34,102 nt of DNA, taken from positions 1 through 34,102 of the IMG/VR virus record IMGVR_UViG_3300031697_000015; one strand, written 5' to 3'. The DNA comes from a virus. Of this stretch, positions 5,738 to 13,155 are shown in pieces. Every line of letters begins with the position of its first letter. Position 1 is the stretch's first letter. A program made the translations under genes and the position numbers. The notes under the pieces are model-generated. The model saw nothing but the letters and a program-made list of their open reading frames with translations, was not told the origin of the DNA and did no database searches.

Positions 5738-5886
5738 TTTATTGACGGGGGAGAGATGGCGTGGGTTCGAGTCCCACCAGTGGCTGCATTAAGCGGGTTC
5801 TGTAGCTCAGTTGGTAGAGCGCTCCCAGGGGTCGGATGAGGTTCGAATCCTCTTCACCGATGGTAGGGGCCTTCCCTGTCAATAAA
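5738..5886 (+). ncRNA. Structured RNA with tRNA-like arms closed by a 16-bp stem
   Basis: TTTATTGAC (5738-5746) pairs perfectly with GTCAATAAA (5878-5886). GGGGGAG (5747-5753) continues with CTTCCCT (5871-5877), using two G-U pairs. Inside are a perfect T-arm hairpin (GTGGG, loop TTCGAGT, CCCAC), a canonical D-arm (GCTCAGTTGGTAGAGC, about 5814-5829), and a second T-arm-like hairpin (GAGG, TTCGAAT, CCTC, about 5838-5855). Neither set has a matching 7-bp acceptor stem or a proper anticodon arm, so these are not ordinary tRNA genes. It lies between a promoter and the primase-helicase gene. Confidence 0.65.
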
Positions 5887-5911
5887 TTATTTAAGTCTTG
5901 CCAAAACTAAT

Positions 5912-8296
5912 ATGCTTGCCACCATAAAATTAAAATTAGATTCTAAACAGAATAAATTCCTATCGTTTTTTAAGAATACACTTTACTGCTACATCCACGA
6001 TTCAAACGATTCTTCACCAATTATTCATAGTGAGGTACTCCAGTTAGATCGCCAGCAGCAGGGATACGGAATTTTTTTTACAGTCAACGGTTTCACTGGA
6101 GGCCGTCGAACTAATGACACACTGACAAACATCAATGCTTTTTTTGCTGACATTGATTACCCGGACAAGATCAACCGGACCCCCGAAGCAGTGAAGCAAT
6201 ATAAGCAAGAGCTTTTAATGGAAATGATGGAAGATGAGTTGCCGATTCCTACTTACGTTATCGAAACTAAAAATGGATTCCACGTGTACTGGATACTCGA
6301 AGCACCAGTGATGCTCAATGAGCTTAATGAAAATCAGCGGGAAGAACTAAAGCTACAGTACCGACAAGTTGAGGAAGCTATTTTAGCCCGGTTCGATGGG
6401 GACCCGGGAGCTAAGGATGCAGCTCGAGTGTTGCGTATTCCTGGAAGCCTTCATCAAAAGGATCCTAATGATCCTTTTACAATAAAAATTACTCATGCCT
6501 CACCAGATGAGTGTATTTACACGTTTGAAGAAGTGCGTGAGGCTTTTCTAAAACAACCAGCAGCTCAAGGTTGGGCACTGGCTGCTAGTGAGAACGCTAT
6601 CAATGATGAAGTGAAACAGGGGATCGAAAAGGAGTACCCAAAATTAGAGCGCGATTCTTACAAAGCACTTTTTAATAATGCACCGGTCCCAGAGGGAATG
6701 AGAAACAAAGCTCTACTGGTTGCGGCTCACGCTGCAAAAGAAGCCGGCTGGGGACTCGAGCAAACATTTTCACATTTCACTGACTATCAAGGACTCTCTC
6801 TCCGGGAGGTCCGGAAGACAGTTCGCAGCGCGTTCGATCATAATTATGATTTTGGATACAACAATGAAGTGATGCAAGCTGTAGTGACTCAAGATGAGCG
6901 GGTGAAACTATCCGAAGTCACTAGTAAAGTGTTATCGAAGTCGACTAAAGAAGAGAGGGCTACCAGTAACAACCAGCAGAAGGAAAAATATGCCACGTAT
7001 GAGTACGTGATTGCTGACCGGTACCCGACACTGAAATACAAAGACCGGGGAGATTTTTATGAGTACTATGATGGGGTATACAAATCACTCCAGGCTGAAG
7101 AGGTTCGATCGATGCTCTTTCGGGAGATGCTCAAGGATGGGCTTACTAACTACCGAACCACCTCGAAGGCTAACGATAAGATTGCCACTTTCAAATCACT
7201 CGATGGCCGAACCTTTAAGCAAGAGGATGAGAACCCGAACCCGAACATCATCAACTTTAAAAATGGGCTACTCGATATCACTACATACCAGCTAACGGCT
7301 CACACACCGAATTACCTCTCCACTTCGCAGATTCCAGTGATGTTTAACCATGAGGCGAGGTGTCCACGCTGGCTGCAATTTATCCAAGAAGTCACCAGTG
7401 ATGATCCTGAACAAGCAAAATTGCTCCAGCAGATAGCCGGCTACTCACTGACAACTGATACTAATTTTGCCAAGGCGTTTATTTTCTTTGGAATGGGAGC
7501 AAACGGTAAATCTATGTTCACTCGGATGCTCGGGAAAATTGTTGGCCGAGATTCTGTATCAACACTCAACCTCTCAACCATCACCAGGCAGTTCGGATTA
7601 ACCGGGCTTATCGGTAAAAAAGTAAACTTTATTGATGAGATCTCCGGGAATTATTTTGAGTCGAACGTCATTAAGGGATTGATCTCTGGTGAAAGAATAT
7701 CAGCTGAAGTGAAGTACCGGCCGGAGCCGCTGGAGTTCACTCCGACCGTGAAATTAATTTTCTCAGTCAACGAACTACCAAAGATTAATGACACAACGCC
7801 AGGACTCTATCGACGATTCACGATTGTGCCGTTCGATCGTTCCTTCGAAGCCAAGCCGGACCTCCAGCTGGAGCAAAAGCTCACAGATGAGTTGCCAGGG
7901 ATTCTTAACTGGGCAGTTGAAGGACTCAAGATGTTACGCGCCGATGGTCGGTTCAACGAGACGGAGCGAAACTTTGAAGTGATGCGCTCATTCAAGAGCG
8001 ACAACTCTCCGGTGGTCGAGTTTATCCATTCTTACTACCTGGCACCTCCAGCCGGTGACGAGAGTAAGTATAGTCTCACCGTGAGTGACCTCTATTCTCA
8101 GTACCGTGGCTACTGCTTGGACCATGGCTATAAGCCGAAAGCTATGGCAAACTTCAGCCGGGAAGTGGTACACAACCGAGTCGACGGTTTTAATCTATCG
8201 ATTAGATTGATCGATGGTAAGAAGACTATTTTTGGCCTTCGAAAAGAAGCGTCCCTCGGTGGAGCAAAAGTAATTTATCCAGATCAATATGTATAA
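5912..8296 (+). CDS. Primase-helicase: RepB-type primase domain fused to D5-like SF3 helicase
   Basis: 794 residues. The N-terminal ~210 residues carry an archaeo-eukaryotic-type primase core: FFADIDYP with Asp80/Asp82, ETKNGFHVYWIL with a His, and AARVLRIPGSLHQ, as in RepB-like primases. A central region resembles the D5 N-terminal helicase-associated domain. The SF3 AAA+ core has Walker A GMGANGKS (about 527-534), an acidic Walker B-like NFIDEIS (about 572) and GLYRRFTIVPFDR as the arginine-finger region. The enzyme would unwind the replication fork and prime DNA synthesis. No DNA polymerase is seen in the window. No SD; the ATG follows the structured RNA by 25 nt. It overlaps the next gene by 8 nt. 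Confidence 0.9.
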   Translation: MLATIKLKLDSKQNKFLSFFKNTLYCYIHDSNDSSPIIHSEVLQLDRQQQGYGIFFTVNGFTGGRRTNDTLTNINAFFADIDYPDKINRTPEAVKQYKQELLMEMMEDELPIPTYVIETKNGFHVYWILEAPVMLNELNENQREELKLQYRQVEEAILARFDGDPGAKDAARVLRIPGSLHQKDPNDPFTIKITHASPDECIYTFEEVREAFLKQPAAQGWALAASENAINDEVKQGIEKEYPKLERDSYKALFNNAPVPEGMRNKALLVAAHAAKEAGWGLEQTFSHFTDYQGLSLREVRKTVRSAFDHNYDFGYNNEVMQAVVTQDERVKLSEVTSKVLSKSTKEERATSNNQQKEKYATYEYVIADRYPTLKYKDRGDFYEYYDGVYKSLQAEEVRSMLFREMLKDGLTNYRTTSKANDKIATFKSLDGRTFKQEDENPNPNIINFKNGLLDITTYQLTAHTPNYLSTSQIPVMFNHEARCPRWLQFIQEVTSDDPEQAKLLQQIAGYSLTTDTNFAKAFIFFGMGANGKSMFTRMLGKIVGRDSVSTLNLSTITRQFGLTGLIGKKVNFIDEISGNYFESNVIKGLISGERISAEVKYRPEPLEFTPTVKLIFSVNELPKINDTTPGLYRRFTIVPFDRSFEAKPDLQLEQKLTDELPGILNWAVEGLKMLRADGRFNETERNFEVMRSFKSDNSPVVEFIHSYYLAPPAGDESKYSLTVSDLYSQYRGYCLDHGYKPKAMANFSREVVHNRVDGFNLSIRLIDGKKTIFGLRKEASLGGAKVIYPDQYV

Positions 8297-8690
8297 CCCT
8301 TACGGACAATTAACAACGGATGCTTTGGTAAAAGCTATTCAACGCACAGAGTTGATGCTGCAAAAGCATGAGGCAAAAAAAGAGATACTCCCAACTAAGC
8401 TGAACCGGATCAGAAAAGAGCTGGCTGAAATGAGAGCTTCAGTATTCTACCCACTAAAAGAACTCGACCGGATGGACCCTCAGTTTTTCAAGGTCGGCTA
8501 CCACGTTGAGTTTTATGTTCCTCCCCCTCCAACTGATGTCGATGACTGGGGACCGGACACTACAATACCTCCAAGAGCCGGGGTAGTGACGAGGTACATC
8601 GAAGACAAGGTGGTGGTCCAGTTGGAAGGAGACGATTACGAAGTAATGATTGAGCCACGGTATTTAAAAATTAAATTTATACGACCATGA
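8289..8690 (+). CDS. Hypothetical protein with coiled-coil N-terminus and beta C-terminus (133 aa)
   Basis: Not recognised. Residues about 10-55 form an amphipathic, coiled-coil-like helix pair (TDALVKAIQRTELML; KLNRIRKELAEMRASV). The second half (about 68-133) has alternating hydrophobic residues and a Pro stretch (VPPPPTDVDDW) that suggest a small SH3-like or beta-barrel domain (AGVVTRYIEDKVVVQLEG). It overlaps the primase-helicase stop by 8 nt and the next start by 4 nt, so the three genes are probably co-translated. A replisome-accessory role is inferred only from position. Confidence 0.55.
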   Translation: MYNPYGQLTTDALVKAIQRTELMLQKHEAKKEILPTKLNRIRKELAEMRASVFYPLKELDRMDPQFFKVGYHVEFYVPPPPTDVDDWGPDTTIPPRAGVVTRYIEDKVVVQLEGDDYEVMIEPRYLKIKFIRP

Positions 8691-9439
8691 AAATAGATAA
8701 AGAAAAAGTAAAAGAGCGACTGGCTGGAATACCAGAATCAAAACGCTCACACATCTACGACGCATCGATTGTGTTGGAATTTCTAGCGGTAACGTTTATG
8801 CCGACAAAATTCTTTCTACCTCAAAGTTTTGAACCAACACCAGGGATGCCCCTCGGAGAAAAGTCGATGCGAAAAATTTCTGAAGATAAAAAAATGTCGC
8901 TTGGAGATCTCTATGACCTTTACCGGCTGTTCCGGGAAGAGAAGGATTACACCACCAAGATCGAGTCCCGATACATCTTCAGTATCATTGTGAAGAACTT
9001 GCGATACTACAAAAACCATTGGGAGTTTGTCACCTGGCGCGTAGGAGTCGCTCAGATATGGTACATCGGACCACTTGTAATGAGAAAAGATGTTCCGGCT
9101 GAGACTCGATCAAAGTTTGCAGCCAGGAACGAAGACAAAAGCATCGAAGGAGTAACGGTTGAAGCTGACCCGGTGAGTGAGCCGGAAGAAGATGATGACG
9201 AACTATCTCGAGATGAAGATCTTATCGATGATGGATTCGACAATACCGAACTTCGTTTCGACGAAGTGGTGTTGACTCAAGAAGATGTTGAAGAGGGTAT
9301 GTTGGGTGAAGTAAAAGACGGTCAGCTGGAGCACCGGCCAGACGTTGATCGTTTTACTGAGGCAACCGGTAGTCGATTTAAGGAAGCTGAAATTATTCAA
9401 TACGAACATGAACAGCTGAGTGCTCGAGAAGAGTACTAG
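8687..9439 (+). CDS. Hypothetical replication-operon protein with acidic tail (250 aa)
   Basis: Not recognised. Residues 1-145 look globular and basic-aromatic (SLGDLYDLYRLFREEKDY; YYKNHWEFVTWRVGVAQIW). From about 158 it is strongly acidic and probably disordered (EPEEDDDELSRDED), ending in LSAREEY. An acidic tail often serves to recruit basic partners or mimic DNA. Its start overlaps the previous stop (ATGA). It ends the primase operon, since a ~400-bp folded non-coding stretch follows. It could be a DNA-binding loader or regulator, but no motif shows it. Confidence 0.55.
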   Translation: MKIDKEKVKERLAGIPESKRSHIYDASIVLEFLAVTFMPTKFFLPQSFEPTPGMPLGEKSMRKISEDKKMSLGDLYDLYRLFREEKDYTTKIESRYIFSIIVKNLRYYKNHWEFVTWRVGVAQIWYIGPLVMRKDVPAETRSKFAARNEDKSIEGVTVEADPVSEPEEDDDELSRDEDLIDDGFDNTELRFDEVVLTQEDVEEGMLGEVKDGQLEHRPDVDRFTEATGSRFKEAEIIQYEHEQLSAREEY

Positions 9440-9836
9440 GAACTTGGCTGTTCCTTCCCCGCGGTTCTCGATTCTAGCTGGCAAGCCTGGATCGAGCCGG
9501 GGAAGGAGCAGCGAAAGCTCCAATGGGATAAAGTGCCGGTTCCGGCTGTGGCGGAATAGGTAAAGTGTATGTAGGAGGCTATCGGGGCGCATAACGGAAA
9601 CACAGTTATGAAAAAGTTTCCACCCTACGAAGTTAGCCAAAACACCAGTATAAAAAATACGCAACCTCACACTGGTACTGCAAGGTGACTATACGAGTAC
9701 AACAAAACGCACATAAGTTATTAAGTTATCACGGGGCGACACCCGCATCTCATTCAAATCCTTGCCAGCCGGAACCGGTACTTTATTCAAAGGTCGAAAC
9801 AAATTTAATAGACAGATAAGAAAATCTACGAAGTAT
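9439..9836 (+). ncRNA. Folded intergenic region with hairpin chain and pseudoknot-like element
   Basis: No gene is visible over about 400 bp. Successive hairpins are GGAAC/GTTCC (9439-9454), CCTTCCCCG with CGGGGAAGG plus CTCGAT with ATCGAG (9453-9506), GGAGC with GCTCC (9505-9521), and GCCGG with CCGGC (9535-9546). CATAAC (9590-9595) can pair with GTTATG (9605-9610), while GGAAAC (9596-9601) can pair with GTTTCC (9616-9621). These pairings cross, giving an H-type pseudoknot with an A5 loop, or else two competing hairpins. Further stems are ACCAGT/ACTGGT and CGGG/CCCG. Some of these stems are mutually exclusive. A weak promoter-like TGAC plus TACAAC lies at 9686-9703. The remainder, to 9836, is AT-rich leader. 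Confidence 0.45.
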
Positions 9837-10055
9837 ATGGCTACTAAGAAAAAAGCTGCCCCTAAGAAAGTTGGCTTTGCAGCAATGACCAAAGCTCAAC
9901 TATCAGAGATGGCTCGCAAAGGTGGGCTGGCTCGAGTTGCTAAAGCTCAAAAGCAAGCCGCTGAAGACAAGAAGGCTGCGACGAACGCGAAGCGAGCAAA
10001 AACAATGGCAGCTAAAAAGAAGGCTGCAACCAAAGTTATCAAAAAGAAGAAGTAA
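9837..10055 (+). CDS. Lys/Ala-rich histone H1-like DNA-binding protein (72 aa)
   Basis: 72 residues, mostly Lys and Ala (ATKKKAAPKK at the start; KKKAATKVIKKKK at the end), like bacterial histone H1-type proteins that coat or compact DNA. A central part (FAAMTKAQLSEMARKGGLA) resembles a short KGG-type stress motif (a Gly-Gly after Lys). The start at ATG 9837 is preferred over an upstream ATG at 9762, because the added 25 residues look like non-coding leader. It is 14 nt ahead of the Acb2-like gene. A role in nucleoid remodelling or genome packaging is inferred from composition. Confidence 0.65.
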   Translation: MATKKKAAPKKVGFAAMTKAQLSEMARKGGLARVAKAQKQAAEDKKAATNAKRAKTMAAKKKAATKVIKKKK

Positions 10056-10069
10056 TACTTAAATTCATT

Positions 10070-10336
10070 ATGAATGAAGAAACAACTAATGCCGGAGCAG
10101 CTCCAACTCGAGAACTATCGTTTGGTGAAAAAGCTGTAGGTATTACTTTCAACCCGGGTGGAATGGAGTCAGTCAACAAATGCAAATGTATTTTTGCTGA
10201 ATTGATTGACCAGATGCACGACCTCCGGAATGAAGAAGGGTGTACTTCCGGAATGGCCCGGCACGCTTCAACAGCAATCACAATGCTGGAAGATGCACAG
10301 ATGAGAGCTGTCAAAGCACTGACTTGGAAGGAGTAA
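10070..10336 (+). CDS. Acb2/Tad1-like cyclic-nucleotide sponge (anti-CBASS/anti-Thoeris candidate)
   Basis: 88 residues. ELSFGEKAVGITFNPGG at about 15-31 is followed by a long helix (CIFAELIDQMHDLR) and a second helix ending STAITMLEDAQMRAVKALTW. This two-helix layout, with a conserved C-terminal Gln-x-x-x-x-Val-Lys-Ala pattern, resembles small phage proteins of the Acb2/Tad1 helical-hairpin family. Acb2 forms hexamers that bind and sequester cyclic di- and trinucleotides, blocking CBASS; Tad1 does the same for Thoeris signals. The link is from remembered family signatures. A generic phage protein of unknown function is the alternative. It sits in an accessory stretch between a basic DNA-binding gene and an unknown gene. 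Confidence 0.55.
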   Translation: MNEETTNAGAAPTRELSFGEKAVGITFNPGGMESVNKCKCIFAELIDQMHDLRNEEGCTSGMARHASTAITMLEDAQMRAVKALTWKE

Positions 10337-10366
10337 AAATTATTCACGAATTAATTCATATTTATC

Positions 10367-10876
10367 ATGCCCCCACAAAACCGAAGACCCCAAGAAAATC
10401 CACAGGACAACTGGCCTGTCACCAAAGATGACAAGGTACAGATCCAGGCGCTCGGCCGAGACTTGCACAAATTCCTCAACAACCATTTCAATGGCAAAGA
10501 GGCTGTGCACGTCAAGATTGTAGTTGGAGCCTTCAACTACATTATGGATCTTCAAAGTCAGCGCACTAAGCTCGTTGGTGATGATTTCCTCATCGCTCAG
10601 AGGTCAGTAGCAGCTGCTAAGTTGGAAGACAAGATCGAGGAACCTTTCGATGTTGAACCAGATCTACCTGAACCAACTATCGAAGAACGCCGAGCTCAGC
10701 TCCAAGCGCAACTCGCTGAATTGGACACTGAAGAAGTTGGCGAAGAAGTCGCTGATGCTTCACCAGCTCCAGCAGATTCAGTCGCTCCTTCCCCAGAAGT
10801 GGTTCCTGTAACTACTCCTGAAGCAGCCGTTGCAACAGCAACAGCTCCTACTACACCAGCAACACCAGCTGGTTAA
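10367..10876 (+). CDS. Hypothetical protein with Ala/Pro/Thr/Glu-rich tail (169 aa)
   Basis: Not recognised. Residues about 15-75 look helical and globular (DDKVQIQALGRDLHKFLNN; VKIVVGAFNYIMDLQ). From about 95 an acidic coiled segment (ERRAQLQAQLAELDTEE) leads into a disordered tail made of Ala, Pro, Thr, Val and Glu. The tail style matches the 43-residue acidic protein (13562) and the SSB-like protein (13769), so a common use of flexible tails is seen in this phage. The stop codon lies in the 5' strand of a tRNA-like minihelix. No SD (TTTATCATG). Confidence 0.55.
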   Translation: MPPQNRRPQENPQDNWPVTKDDKVQIQALGRDLHKFLNNHFNGKEAVHVKIVVGAFNYIMDLQSQRTKLVGDDFLIAQRSVAAAKLEDKIEEPFDVEPDLPEPTIEERRAQLQAQLAELDTEEVGEEVADASPAPADSVAPSPEVVPVTTPEAAVATATAPTTPATPAG

Positions 10877-10918
10877 GCTGAATGGTTCAAGCCGGCGGTT
10901 CGAATCCCCCGGCAGCTT
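10875..10918 (+). ncRNA. tRNA-minihelix-like hairpin
   Basis: AAGCTG (10875-10880) pairs with CAGCTT (10913-10918). After an 11-nt bulge on the 5' side, CCGGCGG (10892-10898) pairs with CCCCCGG (10906-10912), with one C-C mismatch, around the loop TTCGAAT. The loop and the join to an acceptor-like stem mimic the top half of a tRNA. No T-tract follows; a promoter starts 10 nt later. Confidence 0.55.
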
Positions 10919-10927
10919 ATAACTAAG

Positions 10928-10955
10928 TTGACATAAAAATGACATCTGATATACT
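10928..10955 (+). promoter_or_regulatory. Promoter, leaderless
   Basis: TTGACA (10928-10933), 16-nt spacer, TATACT (10950-10955), with a second TGAC at 10940-10943. The ATG at 10963 follows 7 nt after the -10. The first 18 bases closely match the early promoter at 2189. Confidence 0.7.
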
Positions 10956-10962
10956 ATCTGGA

Positions 10963-11367
10963 ATGAATAGTTTTGCAACAAAAATAATGGCAAACAGAGC
11001 GGTTATCTACAAACCAGCTACCCTTCCTGAAGACATCGAAAGAGGAAAACTTGGTGACTGCTTCGATCACTGTTTACTCCAGGCGGCTAAAAATGAAAAG
11101 TATACCTACGTTGAAGGTTATGTTTTTTCTCCGTTACGACAGGAATGGATTTACCATGCTTGGCTGACTGATGGTGAACACGCTTTTGACCCAACTTGGA
11201 GAGCTACCAACGCAGCAGGAGAAGATGTTGTACTTTTTATGATGAAATATATTGGAGTTCCGATGGATACAAAAAAGACAGCTCGTTTTGTTTCCGGGAC
11301 TGGATACAAAGCGGTATTTAAAAATTACTGGAGAGATCCTCATCTGGCTAATAAAATTTTTGTATGA
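10963..11367 (+). CDS. Possible transglutaminase/papain-like Cys-His-Asp protein (134 aa)
   Basis: Start set at the ATG 7 nt after the -10 box; an in-frame ATG at 10939 lies inside the promoter. The protein has GDCFDHC at about 31-37, a beta-rich stretch ending EWIYHAWL (His65), then HAFDPTW (Asp76). Cys33, His65 and Asp76 are ordered and spaced like the triad of transglutaminase-like and related cysteine peptidase folds. Such folds act as peptidases, transglutaminases or peptide N-glycanases. It has its own strong promoter, suggesting early high expression, and overlaps the next gene by 4 nt. A host-protein-modifying role is plausible but not shown. It could also be a catalytically inactive relative. 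Confidence 0.5.
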   Translation: MNSFATKIMANRAVIYKPATLPEDIERGKLGDCFDHCLLQAAKNEKYTYVEGYVFSPLRQEWIYHAWLTDGEHAFDPTWRATNAAGEDVVLFMMKYIGVPMDTKKTARFVSGTGYKAVFKNYWRDPHLANKIFV

Positions 11368-11726
11368 GTTTTCAAGAAATAGGAAATAGCAATAGTGGAG
11401 ACCCAAAACTTCCGGCAGCAACATACTACGAACGCAACAATCTTCTGCGTGCTGGTTATAAAGTAACTATTAAATCTCCTTGGCACCTTCATATCAGAAA
11501 ACAAGACAGTGGTTTGTTAGTGAACGTATGGCCGACGGTCAATAAGTACATGGTCGACCGGGACTCCGGAGCCGACTACTACAAAGATGTCGTGAAACAA
11601 ATGGATGAACTCTTCAATCCAACTATAGAGCCACCAAAGCCTCCGACTCAAGAAGAGCTGGAAATAATCGAATATCGAAAAGATCCACTTGGATTTATAA
11701 GAAAGAAACATGAAAGTAAGCGATAA
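11364..11726 (+). CDS. Hypothetical protein (120 aa)
   Basis: Not recognised. It overlaps the preceding Cys-His-Asp gene by 4 nt (ATGA-type) and the following helicase by 17 nt. A core of about residues 20-65 has beta character (AGYKVTIKSPWHLHIRK; SGLLVNVWPTVNKYM), followed by a Pro-rich linker (EPPKPPTQEE) and a basic end. The tight overlaps show translation as part of a three-gene unit ending in the helicase, so an accessory DNA role is possible. Confidence 0.55.
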   Translation: MSFQEIGNSNSGDPKLPAATYYERNNLLRAGYKVTIKSPWHLHIRKQDSGLLVNVWPTVNKYMVDRDSGADYYKDVVKQMDELFNPTIEPPKPPTQEELEIIEYRKDPLGFIRKKHESKR

Positions 11727-13098
11727 AATTTACATCAACTTAGATCAGGAACAGATAGCCGATACGGTTCTGGCTGAATTGACGTACCGGAATCCCGATT
11801 ACTTCCAAAAGATGAACATGGGTATATCAGTGTATGGTGTACCGAAGGAAATAAAAACCTACGAAATCAAAGATCGAGTCCTGGAGATCCCCCGAGGTGA
11901 GGTTTTGAAAATTAAACCTCACTTCATTACTCCATATCAGCCGGAGTTCGATCACCCGGACCACCCGATCAATCTGCAATATATCAACAATGATTTTGAG
12001 CTAGATCAACACCAGGGAGGTGCTGTGGCCGCGATGAAGCAATACCGGCAGGGAATCGTTCACGCGGTTACTTCAGCCGGGAAGTCCCTCATCATTCTTA
12101 AAGGAATAGTTGAGGTTGGTCAGAAAGCTCTAATCATCGTACATAGAAAAGTTTTGATGGAGCAATTTTTAGAAGACATCGATAAATATATTCGTGATGA
12201 AAAAGGAAACAAAATTCAGCCAGGAATTATCGGAAATGGAAAATATACAATTGGTGACATTACAATTGGCATTGACAAGTCTCTCACAAAACACCTACCA
12301 GCAATACGCGAAGAGTTCGGAATGGTTGTCCTTGATGAGTGCCACCTCTGCCCAGCGAAAACAATATCGCATCTTATTAACTCGATTAATTCGAGATCTC
12401 GATTCGGCCTTAGCGGAACTCTTAAACGAAAAGATCAAAAGGAGTTCCTTATATACTCAACATTCGGCCAAGTCGTTTACACGATTGGTAAAGATATCCT
12501 GCTCGAAGCCGGGCGAGTAGTACCGGTAATTCCAAAGGTCATTGAAAGCGAAACTCGGTTCGATTGGGACCACGTTGTAACAGCTCTCACTGACCAGGGA
12601 GATAAAAACCCAACCATGAAAGCCCGGCACCTCCAGGAACAAACTATTGCTCACGATCCAGTCCGGAACGACATGATTTTGGACCAGGTGAAACGGCTGT
12701 ACGACCAAGGGGGCAAAACAATCGTTTTATCCAGGTATGTAGCACCCTGCCTGGAACTCCAGGAACGGCTCCAGGAGCGATTTAGCATTGAATCTGGTGT
12801 AATAACTGGAAAAGACTCAAAAGGAGCCGTAGAGAGCTACCAGGACATGAAACACGGTGACTCTAAGGTCATATTCGCTACCGTTGGATGCGTTTCGACC
12901 GGAGTTTCCATTTCTGACCTGGATGACATTGTGTTGATTTCGCCGATTTACAACAATGAATTATTAATCCATCAGATCCGGGGCCGGCTGATGAGAACTG
13001 CAAAAGGAAAGACCCACGGCACTCTCTGGTTTGTTTATGACCAGTACATATTCGACTCCAGGAAGTTGAAGAAGTTCCTCTCCATAATGAACTCTTAA
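11710..13098 (+). CDS. SF2 DEAD/DEAH-type helicase (UvsW-like)
   Basis: 462 residues. Motif I is TSAGKS (about 120), motif II VVLDECHL (about 206-211), motif III FGLSGT, and motif VI QIRGRLMR (about 421). The N-terminal ~95 residues form a separate module ahead of the Q-like region (NFELDQHQGGAV). This order matches phage UvsW-type and SSL2-like ATP-dependent helicases. They remodel forks and R-loops, help the switch from origin to recombination replication, and process recombination intermediates. Recombination partners follow downstream (RecE-like, DnaQ-like, RuvC-like). The usual UvsW is about 500 residues, so it is slightly short. It ends 57 nt before a leaderless regulator gene. Confidence 0.85.
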   Translation: MKVSDKIYINLDQEQIADTVLAELTYRNPDYFQKMNMGISVYGVPKEIKTYEIKDRVLEIPRGEVLKIKPHFITPYQPEFDHPDHPINLQYINNDFELDQHQGGAVAAMKQYRQGIVHAVTSAGKSLIILKGIVEVGQKALIIVHRKVLMEQFLEDIDKYIRDEKGNKIQPGIIGNGKYTIGDITIGIDKSLTKHLPAIREEFGMVVLDECHLCPAKTISHLINSINSRSRFGLSGTLKRKDQKEFLIYSTFGQVVYTIGKDILLEAGRVVPVIPKVIESETRFDWDHVVTALTDQGDKNPTMKARHLQEQTIAHDPVRNDMILDQVKRLYDQGGKTIVLSRYVAPCLELQERLQERFSIESGVITGKDSKGAVESYQDMKHGDSKVIFATVGCVSTGVSISDLDDIVLISPIYNNELLIHQIRGRLMRTAKGKTHGTLWFVYDQYIFDSRKLKKFLSIMNS

Positions 13099-13119
13099 AA
13101 GTTATCCCCTAAAAAGTAA

Positions 13120-13148
13120 TTGACTCAAAACTGACTTATGTCTACAAT
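13120..13148 (+). promoter_or_regulatory. Promoter for the winged-helix gene, leaderless
   Basis: TTGACT (13120-13125), 17-nt spacer, TACAAT (13143-13148), proximal TGAC at 13132-13135. The ATG at 13156 is 7 nt after the -10. AAAAGTTATCCCC lies just upstream (13097-13109), as at 2104. Confidence 0.7.
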
Positions 13149-13155
13149 AACAAAT

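Noticed and set aside
5800-5870. A tRNA gene
   Set aside because: D-arm and T-arm are present, but the acceptor strands do not pair and the anticodon arm is too short. It is reported as part of a structured RNA.
5738-10918. tRNA fragments as attachment sites of an integrating phage
   Set aside because: No integrase is visible in the window and the fragments are embedded in longer stems; an att role is not supported.
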